This document shows, one piece after another, positions 6,782 to 15,873 of a stretch of 29,545 bases of DNA. Source of the stretch: a virus; IMG/VR virus record IMGVR_UViG_3300019764_000015, positions 1-29,545 of that record; one strand, written 5' to 3'. Position 1 is the stretch's first letter; the number at the start of each line of letters is the position of its first letter. The notes under the pieces were generated by a model. The model saw only the letters and a program-made list of their open reading frames with translations, ran no database searches and was not told the origin of the DNA. The position numbers and the translations under genes were made by a program.

Positions 6782-7095
6782 CTTATGATGATATATTATC
6801 TATAGCTTTTGGGGAAATGGAGCTCCTGCCTGATGATTTCTATAGAATGAGTTGGCGGGAGTTCTTTTTACTATACAGGGGAAGAAATAAGAAGAATGAA
6901 AATAATTTGATAACACAAGCTTCATTCACAAGGGAAATAGCATATCAAATTTACTGTACTATTCCACTTGGAAAAAACAAAAAACATATTTCTAAGTCTA
7001 AATACTGGGCGTTACCAGAGGATAAGGAAAGAGAAAAAGAACAATTAGATTTAATGCGTCAAACTATGGATAAACTCACAAATAAAGCAAGATAA
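6775..7095 (+). CDS. tail assembly chaperone T-domain, made by -1 frameshift (GT-like)
   Basis: Read from the shift at 6775, this frame encodes KLTYDDILSIAFGEMELLPD and then FYRMSWREFFLLYRG. This is the short helical domain typical of chaperone T parts, where most members have 'p..fw.mt..E......'. The domain recruits tail tube subunits to the tape measure. The remaining residues are basic and helical. An independent start at ATG 6817 is possible but would drop the conserved first residues. The stop abuts the tape measure start. The expected full product is the 131-aa chaperone joined to this 106-residue extension. Confidence 0.75.
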   Translation, partial: KLTYDDILSIAFGEMELLPDDFYRMSWREFFLLYRGRNKKNENNLITQASFTREIAYQIYCTIPLGKNKKHISKSKYWALPEDKEREKEQLDLMRQTMDKLTNKAR

Positions 7096-9125
7096 TGGAT
7101 CAGGGCATAAAATTTATAATAACAGGAGACACTTCTGGGTTAAAAAAGTCGGCTAATCAAGCTGAAAACGCACTTGGAAAACTTAATAGTAAAATATCTC
7201 AACTAGAGAAAGACATTGCTGATAACATACGTATTACGCAGGGTTATGAAAAGGCTGTTGAGGATTTGTCTAGGGAATTTAAGAGTGGAATAATTAGCCA
7301 AGATAAATACGCAAAGAGCTTACAAAGGTTACAACGAGACGAGAAGGAAACTACTTCTGAAACTGACAGGCTTAGAAAAGAGTTATCTAAATTAAAAAGA
7401 GATCAAAAATATTTAGCGGCAACAGGAAAAAACACGTTTAAAGGTGTAAAAACAGGTGCTGCAAATGCAACTCCTACACTTATTGAATTTAGCAGGGTAA
7501 TTCAAGATGCTCCTTATGGTATTCAAGGTGTCGCAAATAATATACAGCAATTAACTACAAATTTTGGACACTTAAGCAGGTCAGCAGGAGGTGGGAAAGC
7601 AGCGTTAAAGGCTTTAGTAGGCAGTTTTGCTGGTCCTGCAGGATTAGTTTTTGCGGTTAGTACAGTTACTTCATTACTTGTTACGTATGGAGATGAATTA
7701 TTCGCTTCAACAAATAAAGCTAAACAACTTGAAGAGCAGTTAGATAGCTTAAACGAGTCTTTTGGTGCTCAATTAAATCTGAACAAAGAAATAACAAGGA
7801 ATTTAGAATTACAGGGAAAGTCGGTAAAAGGTAATCTAGAGTCTAGGAAAGAAATACTTCGAAATCAATTAAAATCGCTAGATACAATATTAAAAGAGCA
7901 AGTAGCGCAATTAAAACTTCAACAAATACAAAACCAAACCACTAGCGACTGGGAAGCTTTTGTTTTAGTGTTAGAAGATGCTTTTAATTCAGTTAGAGCT
8001 TTCGCTTCTGTAGCTCTTCAGTTATCAGGATTGTTTTTAAAAGACGCCTTAAAAACTACTGAAGGATTAAAAAATTCTTGGATAACAGGTGTAATACCCG
8101 GAATTAAAGAAGCTGTTATAGCCGCAGAAACTTTAAATAAAAAATTAGAAGAAAAGAAAAAACAAAACAAAACAAGTAAAGAAGACTTAGAAAAAGAAAA
8201 AAAGTTAGAGCTACAGATAAATGAGTTATTAGCACAGCAATTAGGTATAAGGAATGAAATACTTGAAACGAACAAAAAACAAGCGAAAACTGGTAGTAAG
8301 AGTTTAGCCACAGGATTAGGTTTAAACTTTACTCCGAAGATTGTTAGCGACCCAAAAGAGATAGCTAAATCAACTAGGAGTTATGTAGATAGCGTTACTG
8401 GCGAAATAAAGAAAATTACATCCGACATTTCTACGGAAGATTTAGCAATAATAAATCCATTTAGTGATTTAAAGCTTGAGATGCCTACTGTAGAAAATGA
8501 AGATTTTACTAACAGCTTAGAAGAAGCTTTTAACAGAACAAAAATTTTCACTGATGCTGTAGGGTCAGCTTTTAGCTCTTTAGGCGGTGTTATATCTAAC
8601 GCTTTAGCTACTGGTAATGCTATTGTAGATGCGTTTGTTAGTAGTATAACTAATAGCTTGACTAGTTTGCTTGCTGAGTTTGTCGCTAATCAGTTAGCTA
8701 TGTCAGTATTAGGAAAAACACAAATAGCAGGAGAGCAGGCAAAAGCAAACGCTAGCGGTATTGTTGTAGCTACACAAGGTGCAACAGCTTTTGGACCATT
8801 AGCACCGTTAGCTTTGCCGGGGTTATTAGCTAGTACAGCCGCTACCATTAACGCAGCATTCGCACCATTATACACATTCTCACAAGGTGGAATTGTTCCC
8901 GGAGGTTCGTTTGTTGGAGATAAAGTTCCTATCTTAGCAAATGGAGGAGAAATGATATTAACAGCTCAAGATCAAAGTTTACTAACTCACGTATTAAGAG
9001 GAGGTTATGCAGGAACAACGAGCATAGGAAGCGGTCAAACAATCGAAGTTGTTGGCAAGATAAGAAACGAAACAATATATTTAGCTAACAAGAGAGCAAC
9101 TAAAGAAAATAGAAGAATAAACTAA
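7095..9125 (+). CDS. tape measure protein
   Basis: This protein sets tail length and may help DNA ejection. Its 676 aa contain an N-terminal coiled-coil region (residues 20-110, Lys/Glu/Leu-rich). A conserved segment PTLIEFSRVIQDAPYGIQGV follows, common to Bacteroidetes tape measures. Hydrophobic stretches lie around residues 175-200 and 490-600. The C-terminal GGIVPGGSFVGDKVPILANG plus GEMIL motif is found at the end of many tape measures. By the usual rule of roughly 1.5 angstrom per residue the tail would be near 100 nm. Position after the chaperone pair is diagnostic. Confidence 0.92.
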   Translation: MDQGIKFIITGDTSGLKKSANQAENALGKLNSKISQLEKDIADNIRITQGYEKAVEDLSREFKSGIISQDKYAKSLQRLQRDEKETTSETDRLRKELSKLKRDQKYLAATGKNTFKGVKTGAANATPTLIEFSRVIQDAPYGIQGVANNIQQLTTNFGHLSRSAGGGKAALKALVGSFAGPAGLVFAVSTVTSLLVTYGDELFASTNKAKQLEEQLDSLNESFGAQLNLNKEITRNLELQGKSVKGNLESRKEILRNQLKSLDTILKEQVAQLKLQQIQNQTTSDWEAFVLVLEDAFNSVRAFASVALQLSGLFLKDALKTTEGLKNSWITGVIPGIKEAVIAAETLNKKLEEKKKQNKTSKEDLEKEKKLELQINELLAQQLGIRNEILETNKKQAKTGSKSLATGLGLNFTPKIVSDPKEIAKSTRSYVDSVTGEIKKITSDISTEDLAIINPFSDLKLEMPTVENEDFTNSLEEAFNRTKIFTDAVGSAFSSLGGVISNALATGNAIVDAFVSSITNSLTSLLAEFVANQLAMSVLGKTQIAGEQAKANASGIVVATQGATAFGPLAPLALPGLLASTAATINAAFAPLYTFSQGGIVPGGSFVGDKVPILANGGEMILTAQDQSLLTHVLRGGYAGTTSIGSGQTIEVVGKIRNETIYLANKRATKENRRIN

Positions 9126-12100
9126 TGGCATACGCAGAAAAATATTTTCATCAATTTTGCAAGCCTTCTGGTAAGGTTTGCAGGATTTCAATACAAAAAA
9201 GAGATTATGTTGGGAGCTCAATAGAGTTAGAAGGGCAACCAGACCCTATACTTATCAGTTATGATAATAGCGATGAGTTTAAATTTAAACCGATAATCCC
9301 TTCAACTGCTGAGATATTTTTAACGTTTGGAACTGGTAACGGTGTTGATTTTTCAGAGTTTTGGGAAGCTGACGAAAAAACATTTAAAATTGTTTACACA
9401 GTTGCAGGTGAGATTGAATGGGTAGGCTTTGTATTAATTGAAGGGTTTGCATACGAACTTTCAGGTGGTGTGTATTATGCACAGATAACCGCTACTGATG
9501 GTTTGGGAACTCTTGAATCTATTTTATTTAAAGACCAAAACACAGGGCAAAAATATGGTTTAACCGACTTAACATATAACGATGGATTTAAGTTTCCGTT
9601 AATTCTTGTAGCTACTGAGATACTACGTAAGTTGGATTTAGACTTAGATTTGTGGACGTTGGTTGATGTTTACGAACAAAACCAAACAGATAGAACAAGC
9701 GATAGCAGAAATAGTGATCCGTTAGCAATAACACAGGTTAACGTAAAGACGTATATTAATGGCTCAGAAAGGAACGATATTCCATACTACCAAGAAGTAG
9801 ATGAGGCTTGGGATTGCAATAAAGTAATGGAGAACTTGCTTTATGTAATGTGTGGTTCTCAATTGTTCCAAGAGAGCGGAAAATGGAAAATAAAACGTTT
9901 TGGCGTTGATGCTAAATACGGATTGCCTTATCCAATAAAAATAGAAGAGTTTAAATACTTCTATAAAGCTGATTTTAACGACGACCCTACGACTTATGCA
10001 AATATAAAAGACGCAATATACGACACGAGCTTAGACTTGTATATGTATGTAGATGCTGACAATATTAATATAGGCGACTATTGTTCTAACGATGCAGATT
10101 TTTCATCCCCTGCAAAAGAAGGGTATTACAAGTTTTTCTACCTTGGTAAAATTATAGAAGTATCATCTAACGGCTCAGTAATAGGGATAACAAATTACGA
10201 CAAGCCAGTATATAAGTGGCATAAGTATAACACGCTTGCAGGTTACATAGGAAGTGAAGAATTGAACAATACTATTTTTATACCATGCAAAGACAAAAAC
10301 AAGTTCTTACTTGGAAACGACCATGTATTACGAATGGATGATCTTTATAAGCAATTTAGAGTTAATTATGAGTATACATATCTAAAAGATGGAGATAGTC
10401 CTGATAATTTTATAAAAAACGGCAATTTTGAGCAAGATTTTCAACAGTACGGAAAGCTAGAAGCTCCACCTGAGTGGTATAGAATAAAATGGGGATCATC
10501 TTACAAATACCCAAGATTAAGAGTTGAAGATATACCTCTTAATGAGCGTATATATGCTAATGGAGAGACAAAGATGTTAACAATGGGTAGGCAATACAAT
10601 AATTTAAACATATATGGAAAAGAAAAAGCAGGTAGGCCAACATCTGCTTTAGGGCAAAACAATATAATTGTAACTAAAGGAGATGAAACTTTGCTTCGTG
10701 TTTTTGTGCGTTATAATTATAGACCTATAACTAGTAGATATTATCCGATGTTTAGGATTTTTCTAGCGGGAAGTGAAAATTGTTACTTTTTACTTAATGA
10801 TTTCAAATCAGATGAAAATTATAAAACAAAATGGTCAAACGAACACAAAACTTCTTTAATAAAAAAATATCCAGACGGAAGTATAAATTTAGCTCATGGA
10901 AATACTTCAAGTTATAATAAAAAACCAAATATTTTTCAGAAAAATCCAGATTTTTTATACTTAAACGCAAAAGATGCTGAAAATTATGATGAAAACTTAG
11001 AGCATGATGAGCGTTGGTATGAGTTTAATTACCGAATACCTCCTATTCCTGAATCTGGACAGATAGCTATATATATTCATGGATTAGCTTCTTCTAGAAA
11101 AACTTATAATAATCCATCTACTAAATTTTATGGAGTTTCTGAAAGCGGAAAAACTAGAGTTCTTTATATGCCAAATATAAAATGGGAAGAAGAGGATATA
11201 GATATGCACTTAGCTTCTATTAATATAGGAAAAACATATACAAAAGATGAAGTAATTCCTAGTGAAGACTACATTTATGCAAACGAAAACGTAAACTTTA
11301 CAGACCAAAGAGAGCCTATTGAAATTTTTAATGGAGATACTGAAGATGTAGTTGTACAAAGCAGTTTAATTGTACCTGCTAATAACACAGGAGGTAAGAA
11401 TAAATGGGATACATCAAATAATGACTTTGGCAAAAGTGATTTAGGTCTAATTCTTTGTAAATCAGTGATGAAGCAATACGGGAATCCTTCAAGATTATTA
11501 GAAGGTGGAGTGGCTGCTGAAGATGCTACGTATGGTACACGATTTTTGTTTGAAGCTATACCTAACACTTACTTTATGTTATTAAGAGGAGATTTTAATC
11601 CTATTAAGGGATACATAGAAGATGCTACATTTGCTGAGATAGGAAGTGCAGCAATAAAGAGAGGTGGTATAATTAACGGGGAAAGCTTAGACCCTGTTTG
11701 GGATTTTACAGGAGAAATAAGATGTATTAAAGAGAACGATCTAAACACAGGTTATTATGAAGAAGAGCAGTTAGATATAAATAGAAATAGCGAAACTTTC
11801 GGAGTTACTAGATGGATATTAGGAGAAGAAGATACAGAACTCTGTCCTATTGGTCAGCCTAGTAAATATTATTGGGGTTGCGATAATGCAGGTTACCAAT
11901 TAGCTAACTTTACAGACTATACAGTTTTAAATGAAGAAAACAATACAGTATCAGTAGGTTATACACAAGAAGGTGGAAAGTATATTTACTTTTTACACTT
12001 GGCTAGTTTAGGTACAGTTAACAGGATTTCTAATGAATTTCAATATAACATTATATCCAGTTTTCAATATCTTGCAGATATAACAATTAATGGTTACCTT

Positions 12101-12172
12101 TATCGTGTATTGCGTCAAGACTTTGTAACCGATGAAATGGATAATTTCTCACAAACTTTTGATTTTAATTAG
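9125..12172 (+). CDS. large tail tip / baseplate protein, 1015 aa
   Basis: This very long protein follows the tape measure, where siphoviruses encode the distal tail and tail-associated proteins. The N-terminal 150 residues (beta-rich, with FKFKPIIPSTAEIFLTFGTG and AGEIEWVGFVLIEGF) look like a distal-tail/baseplate hub domain seen in Bacteroidetes phages. Residues from about 430 to 720 contain a Gly/Tyr/Asn-rich beta segment beginning IKNGNFEQDF and ending in YMPNIKWEEED, a pattern of carbohydrate-binding modules. The C-terminal third is again beta-rich. It may combine hub and receptor-binding roles. No catalytic motif was seen. Confidence 0.72.
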   Translation: MAYAEKYFHQFCKPSGKVCRISIQKRDYVGSSIELEGQPDPILISYDNSDEFKFKPIIPSTAEIFLTFGTGNGVDFSEFWEADEKTFKIVYTVAGEIEWVGFVLIEGFAYELSGGVYYAQITATDGLGTLESILFKDQNTGQKYGLTDLTYNDGFKFPLILVATEILRKLDLDLDLWTLVDVYEQNQTDRTSDSRNSDPLAITQVNVKTYINGSERNDIPYYQEVDEAWDCNKVMENLLYVMCGSQLFQESGKWKIKRFGVDAKYGLPYPIKIEEFKYFYKADFNDDPTTYANIKDAIYDTSLDLYMYVDADNINIGDYCSNDADFSSPAKEGYYKFFYLGKIIEVSSNGSVIGITNYDKPVYKWHKYNTLAGYIGSEELNNTIFIPCKDKNKFLLGNDHVLRMDDLYKQFRVNYEYTYLKDGDSPDNFIKNGNFEQDFQQYGKLEAPPEWYRIKWGSSYKYPRLRVEDIPLNERIYANGETKMLTMGRQYNNLNIYGKEKAGRPTSALGQNNIIVTKGDETLLRVFVRYNYRPITSRYYPMFRIFLAGSENCYFLLNDFKSDENYKTKWSNEHKTSLIKKYPDGSINLAHGNTSSYNKKPNIFQKNPDFLYLNAKDAENYDENLEHDERWYEFNYRIPPIPESGQIAIYIHGLASSRKTYNNPSTKFYGVSESGKTRVLYMPNIKWEEEDIDMHLASINIGKTYTKDEVIPSEDYIYANENVNFTDQREPIEIFNGDTEDVVVQSSLIVPANNTGGKNKWDTSNNDFGKSDLGLILCKSVMKQYGNPSRLLEGGVAAEDATYGTRFLFEAIPNTYFMLLRGDFNPIKGYIEDATFAEIGSAAIKRGGIINGESLDPVWDFTGEIRCIKENDLNTGYYEEEQLDINRNSETFGVTRWILGEEDTELCPIGQPSKYYWGCDNAGYQLANFTDYTVLNEENNTVSVGYTQEGGKYIYFLHLASLGTVNRISNEFQYNIISSFQYLADITINGYLYRVLRQDFVTDEMDNFSQTFDFN

Positions 12173-12177
12173 AAAAT

Positions 12178-12615
12178 ATGAGTCAACAAATAAATGATAA
12201 TTTTGATTTACTAGCTGGACTTCCAGTTGAGGTAGATGATAGGCACGAAACAATTAGCGGTAGAGATAGCATACCTATGACTAAGCGTTATACAGGTCGT
12301 ATGTGTTATGTTGAGCAAACAAGTACTTTGTATATCCTTATTGGAGGTATAGATAACACTAACTGGGTGGCTATTAACGGCGCAGGAGGTACAGCAGGAG
12401 TTGAAACTTATTTAGTAGAAGGTTATCCTTTTATTTGGCGTAAAGGTTTTGGAAATGATAATAATTCAATGGAGGTAGGCGATGTTATAATGTCAGGACA
12501 ATGTAATTATGACGATGGAAGCGGAAGTAAAGAAACGTTTGTTAAATACGCTGTTTACGTTAGCGGAGACCCTAGTTTTATAACAAGTTATGATGTAATA
12601 GAATATATACAGTAA
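12178..12615 (+). CDS. small tail/appendage structural protein, 145 aa
   Basis: It contains DSIPMTKRYTGRMCYVEQTS and YILIGGIDNTNWVAING, segments typical of the short beta domains ('...R..GM.vyv......y.l..g..n..W..i') that occur in bacteriophage fibre or baseplate attachment proteins. It sits five bases after the large tip protein and one base before the fibre gene, so it probably bridges the tip and the fibre. There is no membrane or signal sequence. The specific role is inferred from sequence style and position. Confidence 0.62.
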   Translation: MSQQINDNFDLLAGLPVEVDDRHETISGRDSIPMTKRYTGRMCYVEQTSTLYILIGGIDNTNWVAINGAGGTAGVETYLVEGYPFIWRKGFGNDNNSMEVGDVIMSGQCNYDDGSGSKETFVKYAVYVSGDPSFITSYDVIEYIQ

Positions 12616-12616
12616 A

Positions 12617-14092
12617 ATGAATCCAACAAGTTTTAAATACGGTATTAGATTACCACAAGCAACAGAAGATAACAGTAAGTTGAAGCTAGTAGCTATTGAT
12701 GATGATGGTAATATACAGGCTTATATTACAGAAATACCTGCTAGTATGCTACCGCCTATTGCTATAACAAGTGTTATTATAGCTACAGAAACAACAATCT
12801 CAGACTTTGCTTCAAATAGTGGTAGTTATACTTTTGAGCAAGGAGATGTAATAGTGTTAGATAATGGTAACGGAAACTATTATATGTACAACGGAGGCAC
12901 TAAAACAGATGTTAGTGCATATAACGAGATAACAGCTTCTGAAATTGATTGGAATCAAATTGTAAATGTACCAACAGATGTAACTAACCCAACATTAGAA
13001 GATGTTTTAAATAATGGAATTTTTGGGGGAATTAATAATAATATAATACTTCAAGGTGATGGATATTTAAGAACAGATAATAATATTAAGATAAAGCCTA
13101 AATTAGCTATTACAGAATCGGATGGTTATAGTAGTATAGGTGTTTTATCAGAGGATTTATTCTACTTGTTGCAGACTAAAAACACAGGAGAAAACTCATA
13201 TTATTTAGGTTTAGATATTTCTAATTTAACTGCTAACAGAGTTGTTGAAATTCAAGATTTCGGTGGGAAACTACCTGTTTTAGGGGTAAATACTAATGAT
13301 GGAGATTTTGAAATAAATGGTATATTTACAGGAAATGGTAGTGGTTTAACTGATGTGAATGCAACTCAATTAGGGGGGCAACCTGCTAGTTATTATAATT
13401 TTAGAAATTATGGTTTAGGAGGATCGGCTATCTCAACAAATAACTTTGACACAATAGACGCTACTGGTTTTTATTACAACCCGGCACCTGGTGCAGTTGG
13501 GCAACCAGCTAATTTAGGTCTGCTATGTATATCTCATTTTCAAATAGATAATAACACAGCTACACAAGATGCTAGAAGAGCAGGAGGAGACCAGCAATGG
13601 TATCGCAGAAAAATTGGAGGTGTTTGGTACCCTTGGGTAGAGCTTATTACCGAAGACAATATTTCAAATTACTCATCTTTACCAGCAGGTTTTTACGAAG
13701 AAGGTACTTTTACGCCTACTTTAGTTGATGCAGGAGGGGGAGCTACTTACTCTTTTACTGTAGATGAGGCTAATTATGTTAGGCAAGGTAATTCTGTTAC
13801 TTTTAATATAAGATTATTATCAATAAATACAACTGGAACGCCCAGTGGTATCTTACAGCTTGGTAATCTTCCTTTTAATACATCTACTAATGTAAATCCA
13901 ATATCTGTAAGTGCTTTCACTGGTAGTGATTTGTCTAGTTCTAACTTAGATAGATTAGCTGCAAGAGTAACTACATCTAATTATATTCTTTTTAAATCTG
14001 TATCTTCAGCAGCTGTTTCTGTAGCTATTACATTTTCATCAGGTGTTATTGAAGTTGGTGGCACATACATAACAAATGTTTACACACCATAA
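12617..14092 (+). CDS. tail fibre protein
   Basis: This 491-aa fibre contains several recognisable fibre elements in order. The N-terminal attachment region is followed by FEINGIFTGNGSGLTDVNAT with QLGGQPASYYN, the repeat used in trimeric fibre shafts. A knob-like domain with QQWYRRKIGGVWYPWVELIT is similar to pyocin-knob/fibre domains. The C-terminal domain begins GTFTPTLVDAGGGATYS and contains NYVRQGNSVTFNIRL and LGNLPFNTS, a jelly-roll type found at the tips of Bacteroidetes phage fibres. It is the likely host-recognition protein and is followed by the lysis genes. Confidence 0.82.
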   Translation: MNPTSFKYGIRLPQATEDNSKLKLVAIDDDGNIQAYITEIPASMLPPIAITSVIIATETTISDFASNSGSYTFEQGDVIVLDNGNGNYYMYNGGTKTDVSAYNEITASEIDWNQIVNVPTDVTNPTLEDVLNNGIFGGINNNIILQGDGYLRTDNNIKIKPKLAITESDGYSSIGVLSEDLFYLLQTKNTGENSYYLGLDISNLTANRVVEIQDFGGKLPVLGVNTNDGDFEINGIFTGNGSGLTDVNATQLGGQPASYYNFRNYGLGGSAISTNNFDTIDATGFYYNPAPGAVGQPANLGLLCISHFQIDNNTATQDARRAGGDQQWYRRKIGGVWYPWVELITEDNISNYSSLPAGFYEEGTFTPTLVDAGGGATYSFTVDEANYVRQGNSVTFNIRLLSINTTGTPSGILQLGNLPFNTSTNVNPISVSAFTGSDLSSSNLDRLAARVTTSNYILFKSVSSAAVSVAITFSSGVIEVGGTYITNVYTP

Positions 14093-14093
14093 G

Positions 14094-14360
14094 ATGAAAA
14101 AATTAATAGAAATAATAAATAAGCTAACACCTAAAGAAGATAAATTAAAGCACTTCTTCTGGGGTTTTGTTTACGCATTAGTTAGCTATGTAATAGGTGT
14201 GTATTTGCTAGATAGTAAATTGTTTACCATGTTTTTACCAGTAGCCTTCGGAGCTGCAAAAGAGATATATGATGATATTAAATACGGAGGTTTTGACGTT
14301 GAAGATTTATTTTATACATTAATACCTTCTTTTATAATAACTTTAATCATATTACAATGA
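14094..14360 (+). CDS. small membrane protein, lysis region, 88 aa
   Basis: I place the start at ATG 14094, two bases after the fibre stop. The in-frame ATG at 14076 would overlap the fibre gene. The sequence has DKLKHFFWGFVYALVSYVIG, a second hydrophobic stretch, GAAKEIYDDIKYGGFDVED, and a C-terminal membrane helix ending in LIILQ. This layout resembles small 'DKxKHF...G..KE..D' membrane proteins (YfiM/DUF2279-like) that occur in phage lysis regions. Its role is unknown; holin or accessory lysis factor are both possible. It overlaps the next gene by 4 bases. Confidence 0.7.
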   Translation: MKKLIEIINKLTPKEDKLKHFFWGFVYALVSYVIGVYLLDSKLFTMFLPVAFGAAKEIYDDIKYGGFDVEDLFYTLIPSFIITLIILQ

Positions 14361-14605
14361 ACGTAAAGAAAAAAACAATTTTAGTTGTTCGGGTTTTGTG
14401 TTTTATAATTATGATTTTGTACACCGTTTTTAGAATTGCAATCCCAGTTATTAAGAACAATCCTATATACATGGATAAAAACGACGGTTATATATTAATT
14501 GGTTCAGTTATTACTTGGTTAGTTGCTGAAGCGATATATGCAGCTCTTAACGGAGCAGTTAAGGTATTTTTTAGTAACTTAGCTAATAAATTTAAAATTA
14601 AATAA
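14357..14605 (+). CDS. two-helix membrane protein, holin candidate, 82 aa
   Basis: Two hydrophobic helices are visible: VVRVLCFIIMILYTVFRIAI at about residues 10-30 and YILIGSVITWLVAEAIYAAL at about 45-64. The tail is short and basic (ANKFKIK). Small size, two helices, charged C-terminus and position upstream of the endolysin are the features of class II holins. Three other membrane proteins lie in the same cassette, so which one is the holin cannot be decided from sequence. The start overlaps the preceding gene in ATGA fashion. Confidence 0.68.
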   Translation: MNVKKKTILVVRVLCFIIMILYTVFRIAIPVIKNNPIYMDKNDGYILIGSVITWLVAEAIYAALNGAVKVFFSNLANKFKIK

Positions 14606-14607
14606 AA

Positions 14608-14703
14608 ATGAAAGCAGATTATTATTGTATGCCTGATGGCGTAGAAGAGATTACAGAACAAGACACAGGGGGAGACGGAACAGATGAGGATGGAGAAGTA
14701 TAA
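14608..14703 (+). CDS. very small acidic protein, 31 aa
   Basis: This is a complete ATG-to-TAA frame beginning MKADYYCMPDGVEEITEQDT. Its tail is dominated by Gly, Asp and Glu. It starts 2 bases after the upstream stop, and the next gene's ATG lies within its 3' end, so it fits the operon spacing. The acidic, Gly-rich composition is unlike the membrane proteins around it. The function is unknown, and it might be only a translational spacer. Confidence 0.45.
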   Translation: MKADYYCMPDGVEEITEQDTGGDGTDEDGEV

Positions 14704-15028
14704 AAATACTATATTATTTTCATTAATAATTCTAAGCCAAATACATGTATTATTTAGAGGTGTTGGGAGTTTTACATGGGTTCTAAATGACGTAGAAAAG
14801 ACTTTTAGCCTTTCTACGTTTTTATTTGTAAAACACTTAACTACATTTGTATTGTACTACATGATAATAAATCCTAAAGGAATAAATAAAAACTTACTTT
14901 ATTTTTGCTTTATTATTTCTGGTTTAGATATTATACATTTTATTGTATTGTCTGGTTTTGGATATGGTTTGGTTAAACTTATACTTTCTTTTGCAATATT
15001 AACCATATATTACTTTTTTAAAAAATGA
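14684..15028 (+). CDS. multi-pass membrane protein, 114 aa
   Basis: About four hydrophobic segments fill this protein: near residues 8-24, 45-63, 70-88 and 93-111. It ends in a basic YYFFKK. There is no enzyme motif. It overlaps the 31-aa gene by 20 bases and the following membrane protein gene by 4 bases. Its place in the lysis cassette suggests a holin, antiholin or superinfection-exclusion role, with no way to separate these by eye. A second ATG at 14690 is an equally plausible start. Confidence 0.62.
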   Translation: MRMEKYKNTILFSLIILSQIHVLFRGVGSFTWVLNDVEKTFSLSTFLFVKHLTTFVLYYMIINPKGINKNLLYFCFIISGLDIIHFIVLSGFGYGLVKLILSFAILTIYYFFKK

Positions 15029-15363
15029 TCAAACTATTCGGTATCAGCATTAAAACATTAATTAACTACTTTTTCAATGGAGTAACGTGTTATTATTTTA
15101 TAAACGTGTTAAAAGTAATACTACCTTTTACAGATTCTCAAATTGACAATATAAAAATAGCAGGGAGCTTATTAGTAGCTATATTTGCTTCTATATATTG
15201 GATAATAAGAGGTATTAACTCATTAATTGAATTACCTTATAAAAAAAGAGAAAGACGTATAAGAGAAAGGATATCGGAATTAGAAGAGATAAAAAAAAGA
15301 ATGGAAATAATGAATGATATGACAAAAGATGATATAGATAAAATATTAAAAAATGATAAATAG
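15025..15363 (+). CDS. membrane protein with cytoplasmic coiled coil, holin candidate, 112 aa
   Basis: Two membrane helices (about residues 9-33 and 45-65) are followed by a strongly charged helical tail, KKRERRIRERISELEEIKKR and onward, that should form a coiled coil. The gene ends at the base before the endolysin ATG. Direct coupling to the endolysin and the layout of hairpin helices plus charged tail make this the other strong holin candidate. Holin families are not identifiable from motif alone, so the assignment is contextual. Confidence 0.65.
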   Translation: MIKLFGISIKTLINYFFNGVTCYYFINVLKVILPFTDSQIDNIKIAGSLLVAIFASIYWIIRGINSLIELPYKKRERRIRERISELEEIKKRMEIMNDMTKDDIDKILKNDK

Positions 15364-15873
15364 ATGAAAGTAGCTTTTGTAATAGGGCACCATAAATTAA
15401 GTAAAGGCGCTTTTTCAAAATGGTTTCAAAGAAAAGAATATGATTTTTGGAAAGGTTTTGAATGTGAATTAAAAGAGGTAGGAGATGTTTTTTACCACGA
15501 TCAGTTTATTTTTGGTTATAATTCCAGACAAAGAGCAATGGCTAAAAAAACAAAAGACTACGATGTTGTTTTTGAGGTTCATTTTAACTCTTTTAAAGGA
15601 GAAACACAAGGTTGTGAAGCATTGTACTACCATACAAACGAAAAGACAAAAGATATATGCGATAAGTTTTGCTTTGTATATTCAAGCTTATCAGATGGAA
15701 ACAGCAGAGGAAGTAAGCCTTTAAGTAACGACAAACAAAGAGGTTTTGGATTTGTTTATTATCAAAGAACTAATGCTGTAATATTAGAGCCTTTTTTCGG
15801 AGATAATTATACAGATTGCTCAAAGTTTGAAATAAATAAATTTATAGACGCTGTAAAAATATCAATAAAATGA
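15364..15873 (+). CDS. endolysin: N-acetylmuramoyl-L-alanine amidase (amidase_3)
   Basis: This enzyme cuts the bond between muramic acid and L-Ala in peptidoglycan. Amidase_3 features are visible: VAFVIGHH with zinc ligand H9 (or H10), a Glu ligand probably E25 in RKEYDFW, FEVHFNSF with zinc ligand H73, and catalytic E142 in VILEPFFGDN. At 169 aa it is a bare catalytic domain without a cell-wall-binding domain, common in endolysins of Gram-negative hosts. No signal peptide is seen, so release should need a holin. It overlaps the spanin candidate by 4 bases. Confidence 0.9.
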   Translation: MKVAFVIGHHKLSKGAFSKWFQRKEYDFWKGFECELKEVGDVFYHDQFIFGYNSRQRAMAKKTKDYDVVFEVHFNSFKGETQGCEALYYHTNEKTKDICDKFCFVYSSLSDGNSRGSKPLSNDKQRGFGFVYYQRTNAVILEPFFGDNYTDCSKFEINKFIDAVKISIK

